The notes below the pieces were generated by a model. The model did not search any database, was not told the DNA's origin, and was given only the letters and a program-made list of their open reading frames with translations. Of a DNA stretch of 64,000 bases, positions 56,932 to 64,000 are shown in pieces. Position 1 is the first letter of the stretch. The number at the start of each line of letters is the position of its first letter. The stretch lies in the NCBI RefSeq assembly GCF_015864825.1, contig NZ_JADYWL010000001.1, positions 434,001 through 498,000 of the forward strand, given 5' to 3'. This DNA comes from Psychrobacter sp. NZS113 (GTDB lineage: Bacteria; Pseudomonadota; Gammaproteobacteria; Pseudomonadales; Moraxellaceae). The position numbers were made by a program, and so were the translations under genes.

Positions 56932-57717
56932 TTATTTGCTCTCGTTTTGAGCACCTTCTTTTTCAACACTGTCTTTTTCAGCGCTATCTTTTTCAATAGC
57001 GTCTTCTAGCTCTTCGCCTTCTAGTAATGCAAAAGAGGACTCAATAATTTTGTCTGCATCAAGCTGGTACTCATACCAGTTGCCCATGATGCCAGCTAAC
57101 TCATCAAGGCCTTCTTTTCTCAAAGCTGAAAATAGCTGAATAGTACAATTTAACCCCAGCTCCTTTAGCCTTTTACGAGTATTCAGTAGAGCATTCTTGG
57201 ACGCGCCATATTTCAGTTTATCTGCTTTGGTTAGCAAGATATGTACTGGCAGTTCGCCATCATTTGCCCAGCGTAGCATTTGCTCATCAAAGAATTTTAA
57301 TGGATGACGAATGTCAGTCATCAGTACCAAACCTGCAAGGCTTGAGCGTGATACGAGATATTCCTCTAACTCGACCTGCCATTCTTTTTTCATCTCAAGC
57401 GGTACCGCTGCATAGCCATAACCAGGCAAATCGACCAATCTTCGATCGTTATCACCGATACTAAAAAAGTTAATCATCTGCGTACGGCCAGGTGTCTTAG
57501 ACGAACGTGCTAGTTGACGCTGATTGGTCAAGGCATTGATAGCAGAGGATTTACCAGCGTTTGAACGCCCGGCAAAAGCAACTTCTAACCCCATGTCAGG
57601 TGGGCAAAGACGAAAAGTAGGTGCTGACATCAAAAATTCAGTTTGCTGAATCTTTTGACGGGATTTGGTGTTGAACACCGCATGTTCGGCGGCGACATCT
57701 GTAAACGGGGTATTCAT
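56932..57717 (-). CDS. engB: Ribosome biogenesis GTPase YihA/EngB
   Basis: An essential GTPase for 50S subunit assembly. G1 is GRSNAGKSS at 50-58, G3 is DLPGYGYA near 94, G4 is LTKADK near 164. The 261-residue length exceeds E. coli YihA (210) because of an acidic C-terminal extension of about 30 residues with the near-repeat [20 protein letters not shown]. Such a tail is dispensable in the family. The ATG at 57717 has no strong ribosome site. Confidence 0.94.
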   Translation of the reverse strand: MNTPFTDVAAEHAVFNTKSRQKIQQTEFLMSAPTFRLCPPDMGLEVAFAGRSNAGKSSAINALTNQRQLARSSKTPGRTQMINFFSIGDNDRRLVDLPGYGYAAVPLEMKKEWQVELEEYLVSRSSLAGLVLMTDIRHPLKFFDEQMLRWANDGELPVHILLTKADKLKYGASKNALLNTRKRLKELGLNCTIQLFSALRKEGLDELAGIMGNWYEYQLDADKIIESSFALLEGEELEDAIEKDSAEKDSVEKEGAQNESK

Positions 57718-58111
57718 AAATGGCTCATTAATCTTAAAAATTGGATACGATTATAAAATTTGATTTAGCTGGTTGTGAAAGCGGTGCAGACGGCAAAAGA
57801 CAGAGCAAAGTTTTGCATTGCTACTTTTAGTGCCCATGTGTCGTAAAAGCAGTCGTTTCAAATTACTGACCATTCTATACTATTAGTGGTCTTACTTATT
57901 GAAATAACTGCGATTAACATCATATAAGTAGCAACATAACATTAAAGTCATGAGTACAAGTAATCGCTATACCAGACACACTACCAAAACGAAACTCGAT
58001 TTATCTATATTTAGGTGATATATATTGTTACAATATCAATAAGATACAGTAAATAGAAGACGTTTAATAGGAAGAGTGATTAAACGAATAAGATAGCAAA
58101 AGGGGGGGTAT
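57718..58111. other. Divergent intergenic region engB / cytochrome c5 gene
   Basis: About 390 AT-rich bases with no gene, ending in a G-rich run (GGGGGGG) that serves as the ribosome site of the cytochrome gene. No clear structure. Confidence 0.4.
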
Positions 58112-58447
58112 ATGATTTCAATCACCATGATTTTTAGCCAAGCTCGCCGTGTTTTAATAGCTAGTGTCTCGACATTACTGCTAAGCACCGTCATTATGAC
58201 CAACGTAAACGCTGCTGATACCGCCACGACCTATAGTAACTCATGTGCCGCCTGTCACGATAGTGGCGCGCTAAATGCGATTAAGAAAGGTGATAGTGCG
58301 AAATGGCAGCAACTCATAAAGCAAAAAAGTATGCCAACGCTGATCAATTCAGTCAAAAGCGGTATGGTTCAAATGCCTGCTGGTGGCCTCTGTGATGCTT
58401 GTAGTGATGATGATTACCGTAAGCTCATTGAATATATGAGCAAGTAA
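58112..58447 (+). CDS. Cytochrome c5-type monohaem protein
   Basis: A 111-residue periplasmic electron carrier. Signal peptide RRVLIASVSTLLLSTVIMTNVNAA; haem motif CAACH (C45, C48, H49); and GLCDACSD near 92-99 with two cysteines, the disulfide typical of cytochrome c5. The Met ligand should be in MVQMPAGG. The strong GGGGG lies just before the ATG at 58112. It sits next to the cytochrome c4 gene but with its own terminator. Confidence 0.88.
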   Translation: MISITMIFSQARRVLIASVSTLLLSTVIMTNVNAADTATTYSNSCAACHDSGALNAIKKGDSAKWQQLIKQKSMPTLINSVKSGMVQMPAGGLCDACSDDDYRKLIEYMSK

Positions 58448-58479
58448 CAGATGCGGGAATAAGACAAAGTCATACCAAA

Positions 58480-58520
58480 TAAAGCGCTAGGTTTTACGAC
58501 CTTTATGCGCTTTTTATTTT
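58480..58520 (+). terminator. Terminator of the cytochrome c5 gene
   Basis: AAAGCGC, AGGT and their complements ACCT, GCGCTTT form a two-part stem with a T-rich tail. Confidence 0.8.
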
Positions 58521-58768
58521 TTGTGAACATCTTGGTGTACTTTGTTAGAAAAACTGACCGATGTGACGATTAAGTAGGCAAATGCTACAAAGTCTTGCTA
58601 TAATAATCGAAAATAAACCCTGATGTTAGTAAGTACTTTCAGATTGTTTGTGGCCAAGACCTTAAATCATATACTTGCCTTGCTAATTATAAGGCAGTTT
58701 GTATCAGGTATCTTATTAGTACACTCATTCTCAATAATACTTACACCGAGTTAGTAGGATTTGTATCA

Positions 58769-59437
58769 ATGAAAAAGTTAATCGCTGCTGCCAGCTTATG
58801 CGTTGCAAGTTTCAGCGTACAAGCTGCTATTATTGTTCCTGAACACGACGTCAATGCTGGTAAGCAAATCGCAGAAACCGTATGTGCTGCCTGTCATGGT
58901 GCTACTGGTGTTAGTGTTGTCCCTGCGCAGCCTAACTTAGGTGGCCAAAACGTCAAATATCTTTATAAACAGCTGGTCAATTTTAAAGCGGGTTACCGCA
59001 AGAATGGCATCATGCAATCGCAAGTTGCGAACTTATCGCAGCAAGACTTGGCCAATGTGGCTGGTTACTATGCTAGCCAAGCGCCTTGGGGTGTTGGCTT
59101 CGGTAATCCTGCGACCAATCAAGCAGCTTCTAAGTTATTCTTAGGTGGTGACAAATCACGCGGCGTTATCGGCTGTGCGGGTTGTCATGGGCCAGATGCT
59201 GCTGGTAATACTTGGGCAGCATTTCCAAAGCTAGGTGGTCAGCACGCAGAATACATATCTACTCAGCTAAAACTCTTCCGTGCCGCTGGTCGTGTCGATG
59301 ATATCGATAGTGATGACCAAAAGCGAGTTAACGATGCAGCGAAAGAAGGCGAGATGGGTATGATGCAGACAGTTGCGTCGAAACTATCGGATCATGATAT
59401 TCGTATCTTGGCAGACTACGTCAGTGCTGTTCACTAA
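58769..59437 (+). CDS. Cytochrome c4 (dihaem)
   Basis: A 222-residue dihaem periplasmic cytochrome. Signal peptide ending VQAA; haem motifs CAACH (C39, C42, H43) and CAGCH (C136, C139, H140); each half has the class I fold. Duplicate cytochrome c domains with this spacing define cytochrome c4, which donates electrons to terminal oxidases such as cbb3. The ATG follows TAGTAGGATTTG. About 320 bases separate it from the c5 gene, so the two may be separately regulated. Confidence 0.92.
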   Translation: MKKLIAAASLCVASFSVQAAIIVPEHDVNAGKQIAETVCAACHGATGVSVVPAQPNLGGQNVKYLYKQLVNFKAGYRKNGIMQSQVANLSQQDLANVAGYYASQAPWGVGFGNPATNQAASKLFLGGDKSRGVIGCAGCHGPDAAGNTWAAFPKLGGQHAEYISTQLKLFRAAGRVDDIDSDDQKRVNDAAKEGEMGMMQTVASKLSDHDIRILADYVSAVH

Positions 59438-59527
59438 TTTATCAATACTTTTTATGAGTACGTAGTGCATGCTTTGTAAGTACTGCTGCTGAGCTCTAAA
59501 CCGTATAGCCGTCATTGTTTTATTATT

Positions 59528-59551
59528 AAACCCCGATTTCGGGGTTTTTTT
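59528..59551 (+). terminator. Terminator of the cytochrome c4 gene
   Basis: AAACCCCG and CGGGGTTT pair around ATTT and end in a T-run. Confidence 0.9.
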
Positions 59552-59760
59552 ATAACTATTCATCCCTTATATTATAGGGGCAGTATATATACAGGTACTC
59601 ATCCTTGTGCCGTATAATTATAAACTATCGTTATTCACTTTATATCAAACTCAAAAAGTACGATTAGCTGTGTCAAAGTTGTTAGCCTGTGCTGCATAGC
59701 GCTTATGGTTCTCGCTACTCTAATTTTTGTGAATGATATTAGCTCGTTTGGATTTAGATT

Positions 59761-60903
59761 ATGATGATCCGTTATGCCTCTTATTTTATCGCAGCCCTGC
59801 TACCATTACTGCTGTTCCGTTGGTTTGCACCTGCATCTGTTGGCGAGATTGATTTCTGGCTACTTTGGTTACTAGCAATGGTATTGGTATCGTTGCCAGT
59901 CGTTTATGCTGAAATAGCTTTAGCCTATCGCAGTGTTGAAGCACCATTAGCAGGAATGCAAAAGCTGACTCGTGAAGCAGATGCCAGTCCAATATGGCGT
60001 AGTTTTGGTTGGTTGGCAGCACTAGTAGCTATCATTATCGCAGCATTGGTCGTATCTGGCGCAAGCTCTGGCATATTAGGAGCACTGAGTGACCTGAATA
60101 GCACACCTGATGTACCAAGCTTTGCAGTTGCTGCAGGCTTAATGGTCATTGCTCTGTTATTAAGTTTAGTGGGCGTTGCACCTTTACCAATTGGACTGGG
60201 GTTGATGGTTGTCGGTCTAGTACTAGGTGTGGCAAATGGTCTACCTAGTATCGACTTTGCTATGACTGACATTAGCTTAAATGAATGGGCACGTGCGGTG
60301 GCGTTAGCGCTAGTGAGTGTTGGTGCAGGGACTGGCTTGTACTGGTTCGGTCAAAACCTAGTAACCAAACAGACGGCAACAGCGGTAGATGCCGACAATT
60401 ATAACGCGCAAACGCCTGCTCGTAGTCGTGTGACAGCTGAGTATCGTGCAACGAAATTGGTACTACCGATTTGGATATTGCAGTTAATCGTTGGTGTGGT
60501 TGCACTATTAATTAGTGGTGTGTCATTACCACCAATTGGACAGCTGCTATATTGGGTAGGGGTGCTATTCGTCGCAAGCTATTTGCTACATTATAGTACG
60601 CAACAGTTGGCACATAAGTTTGGGCTACTGGTCAGCTTGGGATTGACGTTGGTATTAGCACTCGTGTTAGTAGTATCTATTCCAACCACGTGGTTGGTCG
60701 GTATTTTGGTCATTATTAGTAGCGTGGCAGTATTGCTGTTATCGATCTTTGCAGGGTGGCAGATGAAAATCAGCCATTTGCGTAAGTCGTTGAACTTCGG
60801 TAATGAGGCACTGTATAACTTATGGCGGATAGCGATACGTTTGGTTGTGCCACTCGCACTGCTATTAGCATTGATAGGTTGGGTGATGCAGTGGATAAGC
60901 TAA
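59761..60903 (+). CDS. Multi-pass membrane protein, possibly NSS-transporter-related
   Basis: A 380-residue protein with about ten hydrophobic segments. The start resembles sodium:neurotransmitter symporters: after a WFAPASVGEIDFWLLWLLAM helix comes LVSLPVVYAEIALAYRSVEAPLAGMQKL, comparable to the LGIPLLxxExALG region of that family. Later segments are diverged, and at 380 residues it is shorter than usual NSS proteins (about 450). Function is therefore uncertain: a degenerate or novel transporter. It overlaps the rnfH start. No strong ribosome site precedes the ATG at 59761. Confidence 0.6.
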   Translation: MMIRYASYFIAALLPLLLFRWFAPASVGEIDFWLLWLLAMVLVSLPVVYAEIALAYRSVEAPLAGMQKLTREADASPIWRSFGWLAALVAIIIAALVVSGASSGILGALSDLNSTPDVPSFAVAAGLMVIALLLSLVGVAPLPIGLGLMVVGLVLGVANGLPSIDFAMTDISLNEWARAVALALVSVGAGTGLYWFGQNLVTKQTATAVDADNYNAQTPARSRVTAEYRATKLVLPIWILQLIVGVVALLISGVSLPPIGQLLYWVGVLFVASYLLHYSTQQLAHKFGLLVSLGLTLVLALVLVVSIPTTWLVGILVIISSVAVLLLSIFAGWQMKISHLRKSLNFGNEALYNLWRIAIRLVVPLALLLALIGWVMQWIS

Positions 60904-61274
60904 CAGCTGATCAAGATAACGGTGTTAATAATAGTGACGTGCTGTCGTCAGAGCAGACCAAGTTAATGACTGTATATTTGGCATATGCTGAAGATGAAAA
61001 GCGTCAGCATTACTTAGCGTTACAAGTTAGCCGTGATACCAGTTTGTATGCTGCGCTACAGCAAGCAGGCTGGCTGGTACAGTTTCCAGATTTAGCAAGA
61101 TGGTGTGATGAGGTTGCTGATATTGTTACGCCGGCTGCTAAACGTTGGCATGTAGGTATCTATGCACAAAAGCAACCGCTTAGCTATCGCTTACAGCCTT
61201 TTGACCGTATTGAAGTCTATCGCAGCTTGAGCGCTGATCCTATGTCTCAGCGCAAAAGTAAATCTCGTGGTTAA
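60891..61274 (+). CDS. rnfH: RnfH-family (UPF0125) ubiquitin-like protein
   Basis: A small beta-grasp protein. The core MTVYLAYAEDEKRQHYLALQ followed by VGIYAQKQPLSYRLQPFDRIEVYRSLSADPMSQRK matches RnfH, with the C-terminal DRIEVYRPLxADPK block most diagnostic. The start is uncertain: GTG at 60891 (used here), ATG at 60822 or ATG at 60966, which begins right at the conserved core; the first two overlap the upstream gene. No Rnf electron-transport genes are in the window. Placement between a membrane protein and bamE/fur is conserved in several gammaproteobacteria, where rnfH sits next to bamE. Confidence 0.85.
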   Translation: MDKLTADQDNGVNNSDVLSSEQTKLMTVYLAYAEDEKRQHYLALQVSRDTSLYAALQQAGWLVQFPDLARWCDEVADIVTPAAKRWHVGIYAQKQPLSYRLQPFDRIEVYRSLSADPMSQRKSKSRG

Positions 61275-61293
61275 GTATTTAAGCCTATCACTA

Positions 61294-61698
61294 TTACGAA
61301 GCTGGAAGGCTTTCTATACCTTCGATACGACTGACCAAACCATTATCATCAAAATAGATAACTAAGTGTTGGCTAGCATTTTTGACATCAGCAATACCTT
61401 TACGGCTGCCTTCTGTCCCTGCTTTATAGTCATAAATATAATCCCAGCGCTTAGGTTCTAAAGTGTCTCTAATGGCTGGGCTACCAAGGATATAAACTAC
61501 TTGGTTTTGATTCATGCCTACTTGCAGATTTTGCGCTTGCGCCTGAGTTATAGCAGTGCCTTGTGGCAAATCAATCTTATAAACACTCAGTAATGAGCAG
61601 CCAGACATAGCGACAGTAGCGCTAAGCATACTGGTGATAATAATCTTGCGTAATGTGCTTGTACTGCTTAACGGACGAAAAGTTAATGTCTTTATCAT
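61294..61698 (-). CDS. bamE: Outer-membrane assembly lipoprotein BamE
   Basis: It supports the BAM complex in inserting beta-barrels. The 134-residue protein has a lipobox AMSGC and the SmpA/OmlA core: YKIDLPQGTAITQAQAQNLQVGMNQNQVVYILGSPAI, followed by WDYIYDYKAG and VIYFDDNGLVSRIEG. I use the ATG at 61698, 30 residues before the lipobox Cys; a longer frame to 61827 adds nothing signal-like. Divergent from fur, the arrangement known as omlA-fur in Pseudomonas. Only 19 bp separates its stop from the convergent rnfH stop. Confidence 0.93.
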   Translation of the reverse strand: MIKTLTFRPLSSTSTLRKIIITSMLSATVAMSGCSLLSVYKIDLPQGTAITQAQAQNLQVGMNQNQVVYILGSPAIRDTLEPKRWDYIYDYKAGTEGSRKGIADVKNASQHLVIYFDDNGLVSRIEGIESLPAS

Positions 61699-61953
61699 GG
61701 TAAGATGACTCACAAGAAATGAATTAGGCGCGGCCAAAGTTGGTTGGTGCTGTTCTGACCGACAATCTTGGACAAATGATACGTCATTTACTTGCAATTT
61801 CCTACCACTTACGACATTATTTACCAAACGCTACCTGAGTGATGTTATCATTTATATTTTAAATTCATATACTTGCATAAGTATTTATTGAAAAATAATA
61901 GACTAATAATTCATTCGGAATAAGTAAGTTTACTGTTCTTAAAATACTTCATA

Positions 61954-61982
61954 TATAATCAAAATAATCGTTAACGGTTATT
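61954..61982 (+). promoter_or_regulatory. fur promoter -10 and overlapping palindrome
   Basis: TATAAT at 61954-61959 is followed by a 20-base nearly perfect palindrome centred on GTTAAC (61963-61982), at the expected transcription start. A TTTACT at 61929 could be the -35 with a long 19-base spacer. The palindrome is not a standard Fur box, so another regulator is likely (inference). Confidence 0.45.
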
Positions 61983-62038
61983 TATCTCATATTTTTGGTT
62001 CTTTATTTGCTAAGACTGTTACAGTCAGAAGGGATATT

Positions 62039-62473
62039 ATGGCTTCTTTTACCAATCAAGATTTACGTAAAGCCGGATTAAAGGTTACGTTACCTCGCAT
62101 CAAAATTTTAGAGCTGCTAGAAAGTGCGGCGCTGCATCACATGAGTGCAGAAGAGGTCTACAAGGCGTTGATTGAACAAGGCGAAGATGTTGGCCTAGCG
62201 ACTGTGTACCGAGTGCTCACGCAGTTCGAGCAAGCGGGTATCGTTGAACGTCATAACTTTGAAAATAATTTGTCAGTGTTTGAAATTACCCAAGAAGGTC
62301 ATCATGACCATCTAGTTTGTGATGTTTGTGGAAAAATCGTAGAGTTTCATAATGAGGTAATCGAAGAAGAGCAGCTAAAAGTTGCAGAGAAGCATGGCTT
62401 TAAGCTATCAGGTCATTCATTGGTACTATATGGTATCTGTGATGAGCAGGAATGTCAGGATAGTATCAAATAA
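62039..62473 (+). CDS. fur: Ferric uptake regulator
   Basis: An iron-responsive repressor. The 144-residue product has an N-terminal winged helix (KAGLKVTLPRIKILELLE, then SAEEVYKAL and GLATVYRVLTQFEQAGIV) and a metal-binding C-terminal half with HHDHLVCDVCGKIVEFHNEVIEEEQ and GICDEQEC. Divergent from bamE, with about 340 bases between their starts. The ATG follows AGAAGGGATATT. A near-consensus Fur box upstream of pilA suggests one local target. Confidence 0.96.
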   Translation: MASFTNQDLRKAGLKVTLPRIKILELLESAALHHMSAEEVYKALIEQGEDVGLATVYRVLTQFEQAGIVERHNFENNLSVFEITQEGHHDHLVCDVCGKIVEFHNEVIEEEQLKVAEKHGFKLSGHSLVLYGICDEQECQDSIK

Positions 62474-62541
62474 CCATCTTTGATTTTTCAATACTCTCAA
62501 CGACAAATCATTTATCACAGCTTGTAACGATCTTTGAAATA

Positions 62542-62581
62542 GCAAAAAAGCCCTCATTATTAATAATGAGGGCTTTTTTGC
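62542..62581. terminator. Bidirectional terminator between fur and pilU
   Basis: GCAAAAAAGCCCTCATTATT pairs perfectly with its complement, AATAATGAGGGCTTTTTTGC, with no more than a minimal loop; T-runs on both sides. Confidence 0.92.
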
Positions 62582-62654
62582 GTTAAATAGTCCATATGTT
62601 CTAGCAAAGACACCATTGCCACCTCTAGTAACTAATTCAAGTAACTAATAGCAT

Positions 62655-63776
62655 TTAGGTAATATTTAAAGATAAACTGTCAGCACCTTCATCTAGATTA
62701 CCTGTACTATTTTTGCTATTCAGCTTAATTTGAAGGCGTAAGTCGTTAGGCGAGTCAGCATGGAGAATGGCTTCTTTATACGTGATTTCTCCTTGCTCAT
62801 ATAAGTCAAAAAGCGCCTGATCAAAAGTCTGCATACCGCTATCACGTGAGCGTTTCATGACATCTTTAATCTCATGAACTTCACCTTTACGAATATAATC
62901 ACTGATGAGCTGTGAGTTCAGCAGAATCTCAATAGCAGCACGGCGTCCCTTACCATCAGGTGTTGGAATGAGTTGCTGCGCGATGATTGCTTGCAAGTTA
63001 AGTGACAAATCCATAAATAGCTGATTGTGGCGATTTGCTTCAAAGAAGTGAATAATACGGTCAATAGCCTGGTTGGCATTGTTAGCGTGCAAAGTTGCAA
63101 AAACCAAATGACCCGTTTCTGCATATTGAATGGCGTAGCTCATGACTTCACGGTTACGAATTTCACCAATCAAGATAACATCAGGTGCTTGGCGCAATGT
63201 GTTTTTTAGACCTGCTTCAAATGAGTGGGTATCTATACCGACTTCGCGCTGGGTAATGATACATCCACGATGTTTATGGACAAACTCAATAGGGTCTTCG
63301 ATAGTGATAATATGGCCGTGAGAGTGTTGATTACGATGTCCTATCATTGAGGCAAGCGTAGTAGATTTACCAGTACCGGTTGCGCCCACAAGTAAGATGA
63401 TACCGCGTTTTTTCATTGCCAGCTCTTTTAGCGCTGGTGGTAAACGTAGCTCTTCGACGGTTGGGATTTTATTTTCGATTTTTCGTAAAATCATTCCTGC
63501 CATATCACGCTGTATAAAGGCACTGACACGAAAACGGGCTTGTTGTGCTTCATCTGCAATAGCAAACTGACACTCGTTGGTTTCTTCAAACTCTTTTATC
63601 TGACTGGGTGTCATGACACCTTTAACCAATCGCATGGTTTGCTCTGAGCTTAAGGGCGTTTTACCCACAGGCAGAATTTTCCCATTTACCTTCATAGAAG
63701 GTGCTACATCAGCGGTAATAAAAAGGTCAGAGCCGTTTTTATTGATCATTAACTGTAATAGTTTATCAATGTCCAT
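62655..63776 (-). CDS. pilU: Type IV pilus retraction ATPase PilU
   Basis: A hexameric secretion-type ATPase assisting PilT in pilus retraction. The 373-residue product has Walker A GATGTGKST at 131-139, the Asp box IITIEDPIEFVH, Walker B APDVILIGEIRN and the His box HLVFATLHANNANQAIDRI. PilU identity rests on the upstream PilT tail and on the C-terminal region SPNDLRLQIKLNSKN. It lies 88 bases after pilT on the same strand, the usual order. Together with the pilins and PilY1 at 24-34 kb it belongs to the twitching and DNA-uptake machinery. Confidence 0.92.
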   Translation of the reverse strand: MDIDKLLQLMINKNGSDLFITADVAPSMKVNGKILPVGKTPLSSEQTMRLVKGVMTPSQIKEFEETNECQFAIADEAQQARFRVSAFIQRDMAGMILRKIENKIPTVEELRLPPALKELAMKKRGIILLVGATGTGKSTTLASMIGHRNQHSHGHIITIEDPIEFVHKHRGCIITQREVGIDTHSFEAGLKNTLRQAPDVILIGEIRNREVMSYAIQYAETGHLVFATLHANNANQAIDRIIHFFEANRHNQLFMDLSLNLQAIIAQQLIPTPDGKGRRAAIEILLNSQLISDYIRKGEVHEIKDVMKRSRDSGMQTFDQALFDLYEQGEITYKEAILHADSPNDLRLQIKLNSKNSTGNLDEGADSLSLNIT

Positions 63777-63863
63777 ATCGTACCTGCATTCGACGTAAAG
63801 CGATTAAGAGAATATCTAAAATCATGATTGAAAGATCACTAATGATGAAAAATAAAAACAATG

Positions 63864-64000
63864 CTACAAAAATGCATCAGGCTGTTTAGCATAAGGACGG
63901 GCAACATCTTTACTGATCGTACCTTTTGACACTAGGTTTTTAAGTGTCTGATCTAGCGTAATCATTCCATCGCCTGCACCGGTTTGGATAGCAGAATACA
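63864..64000 (-). CDS. pilT: Type IV pilus retraction ATPase PilT, C-terminal end
   Basis: Only the last 44 residues are in the window: YSAIQTGAGDGMITLDQTLK and on to RPYAKQPDAFL. The MYSAIQTG...GMQTLDQCL pattern matches the C-terminus of PilT. The 5' part of the gene lies beyond the right edge. Upstream of pilU on the same strand, the standard pilTU order. Confidence 0.85.
   Translation of the reverse strand, partial: YSAIQTGAGDGMITLDQTLKNLVSKGTISKDVARPYAKQPDAFL

Noticed and set aside
61840..61910. Fur box in the bamE/fur intergenic region
   Set aside because: AT-rich hexamers occur but fewer than about half of the consensus positions match.

Overview
The window looks like a chromosome segment of a Psychrobacter-type gammaproteobacterium (Moraxellaceae). 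This is inferred from moderately AT-rich DNA, a wax ester synthase, an Azotobacter-type 7Fe ferredoxin next to mutS, the bamE/fur divergent pair, cytochromes c4 and c5, a type IV pilus locus of Acinetobacter/Psychrobacter type, and an RNase E with a very long disordered tail. No species call is possible from sequence alone. No prophage, complete insertion sequence or CRISPR array was seen.

Layout. 1-11 kb: end of an MscS channel, a lipoprotein cytochrome c', hemF-ribA, dxs, suhB, a wax ester synthase, thiG without a neighbouring thiS, and a DUF4442 protein. 11-17.6 kb: a two-gene McrB/McrC-like restriction system lying directly before a tRNA-Pro/tRNA-Arg/tRNA-His cluster, then an AraC regulator and an orphan unknown protein. 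18-24 kb: a free-standing DsbD N-terminal domain followed by full DsbD, an outer-membrane phospholipase A, and a ComF-like phosphoribosyltransferase. 24-34 kb: type IV pilus locus fimT-pilV-pilW-pilX-pilY1-pilE-pilE, then a sigma-54-driven major pilin gene and a second pilin gene. 34-43.5 kb: fdxA, mutS, secA, a small lipoprotein and two DUF2382 stress-type proteins. 43.8-49.3 kb: thiolase, homoserine dehydrogenase, a DsbC-like lipoprotein and a DUF808 membrane protein. 49.5-64 kb: rne, rluC, a HAD phosphatase, engB, cytochromes c5 and c4, an NSS-like membrane protein overlapping rnfH, bamE, fur, pilU and the end of pilT.

How the parts connect. Pilus genes occur twice: the pilins and tip adhesin at 24-34 kb, and the retraction ATPases at the right end. 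The pilA upstream region carries a -24/-12 promoter, a cluster of TGTCA-type sites resembling PilR sites, and a near-consensus Fur box, while fur itself is in the window. Periplasmic disulfide genes (dsbD, dsbC) lie far apart, but each has a copy of the same ~105-bp sequence upstream in the same relative orientation. The main accessory candidates are the McrBC-like pair, whose ATPase has no N-terminal specificity domain but has an insertion after Walker A, and the extra nDsbD gene. Small TA-flanked, terminally inverted elements (474-743, 8730-8789, 49284-49457) look like MITEs.
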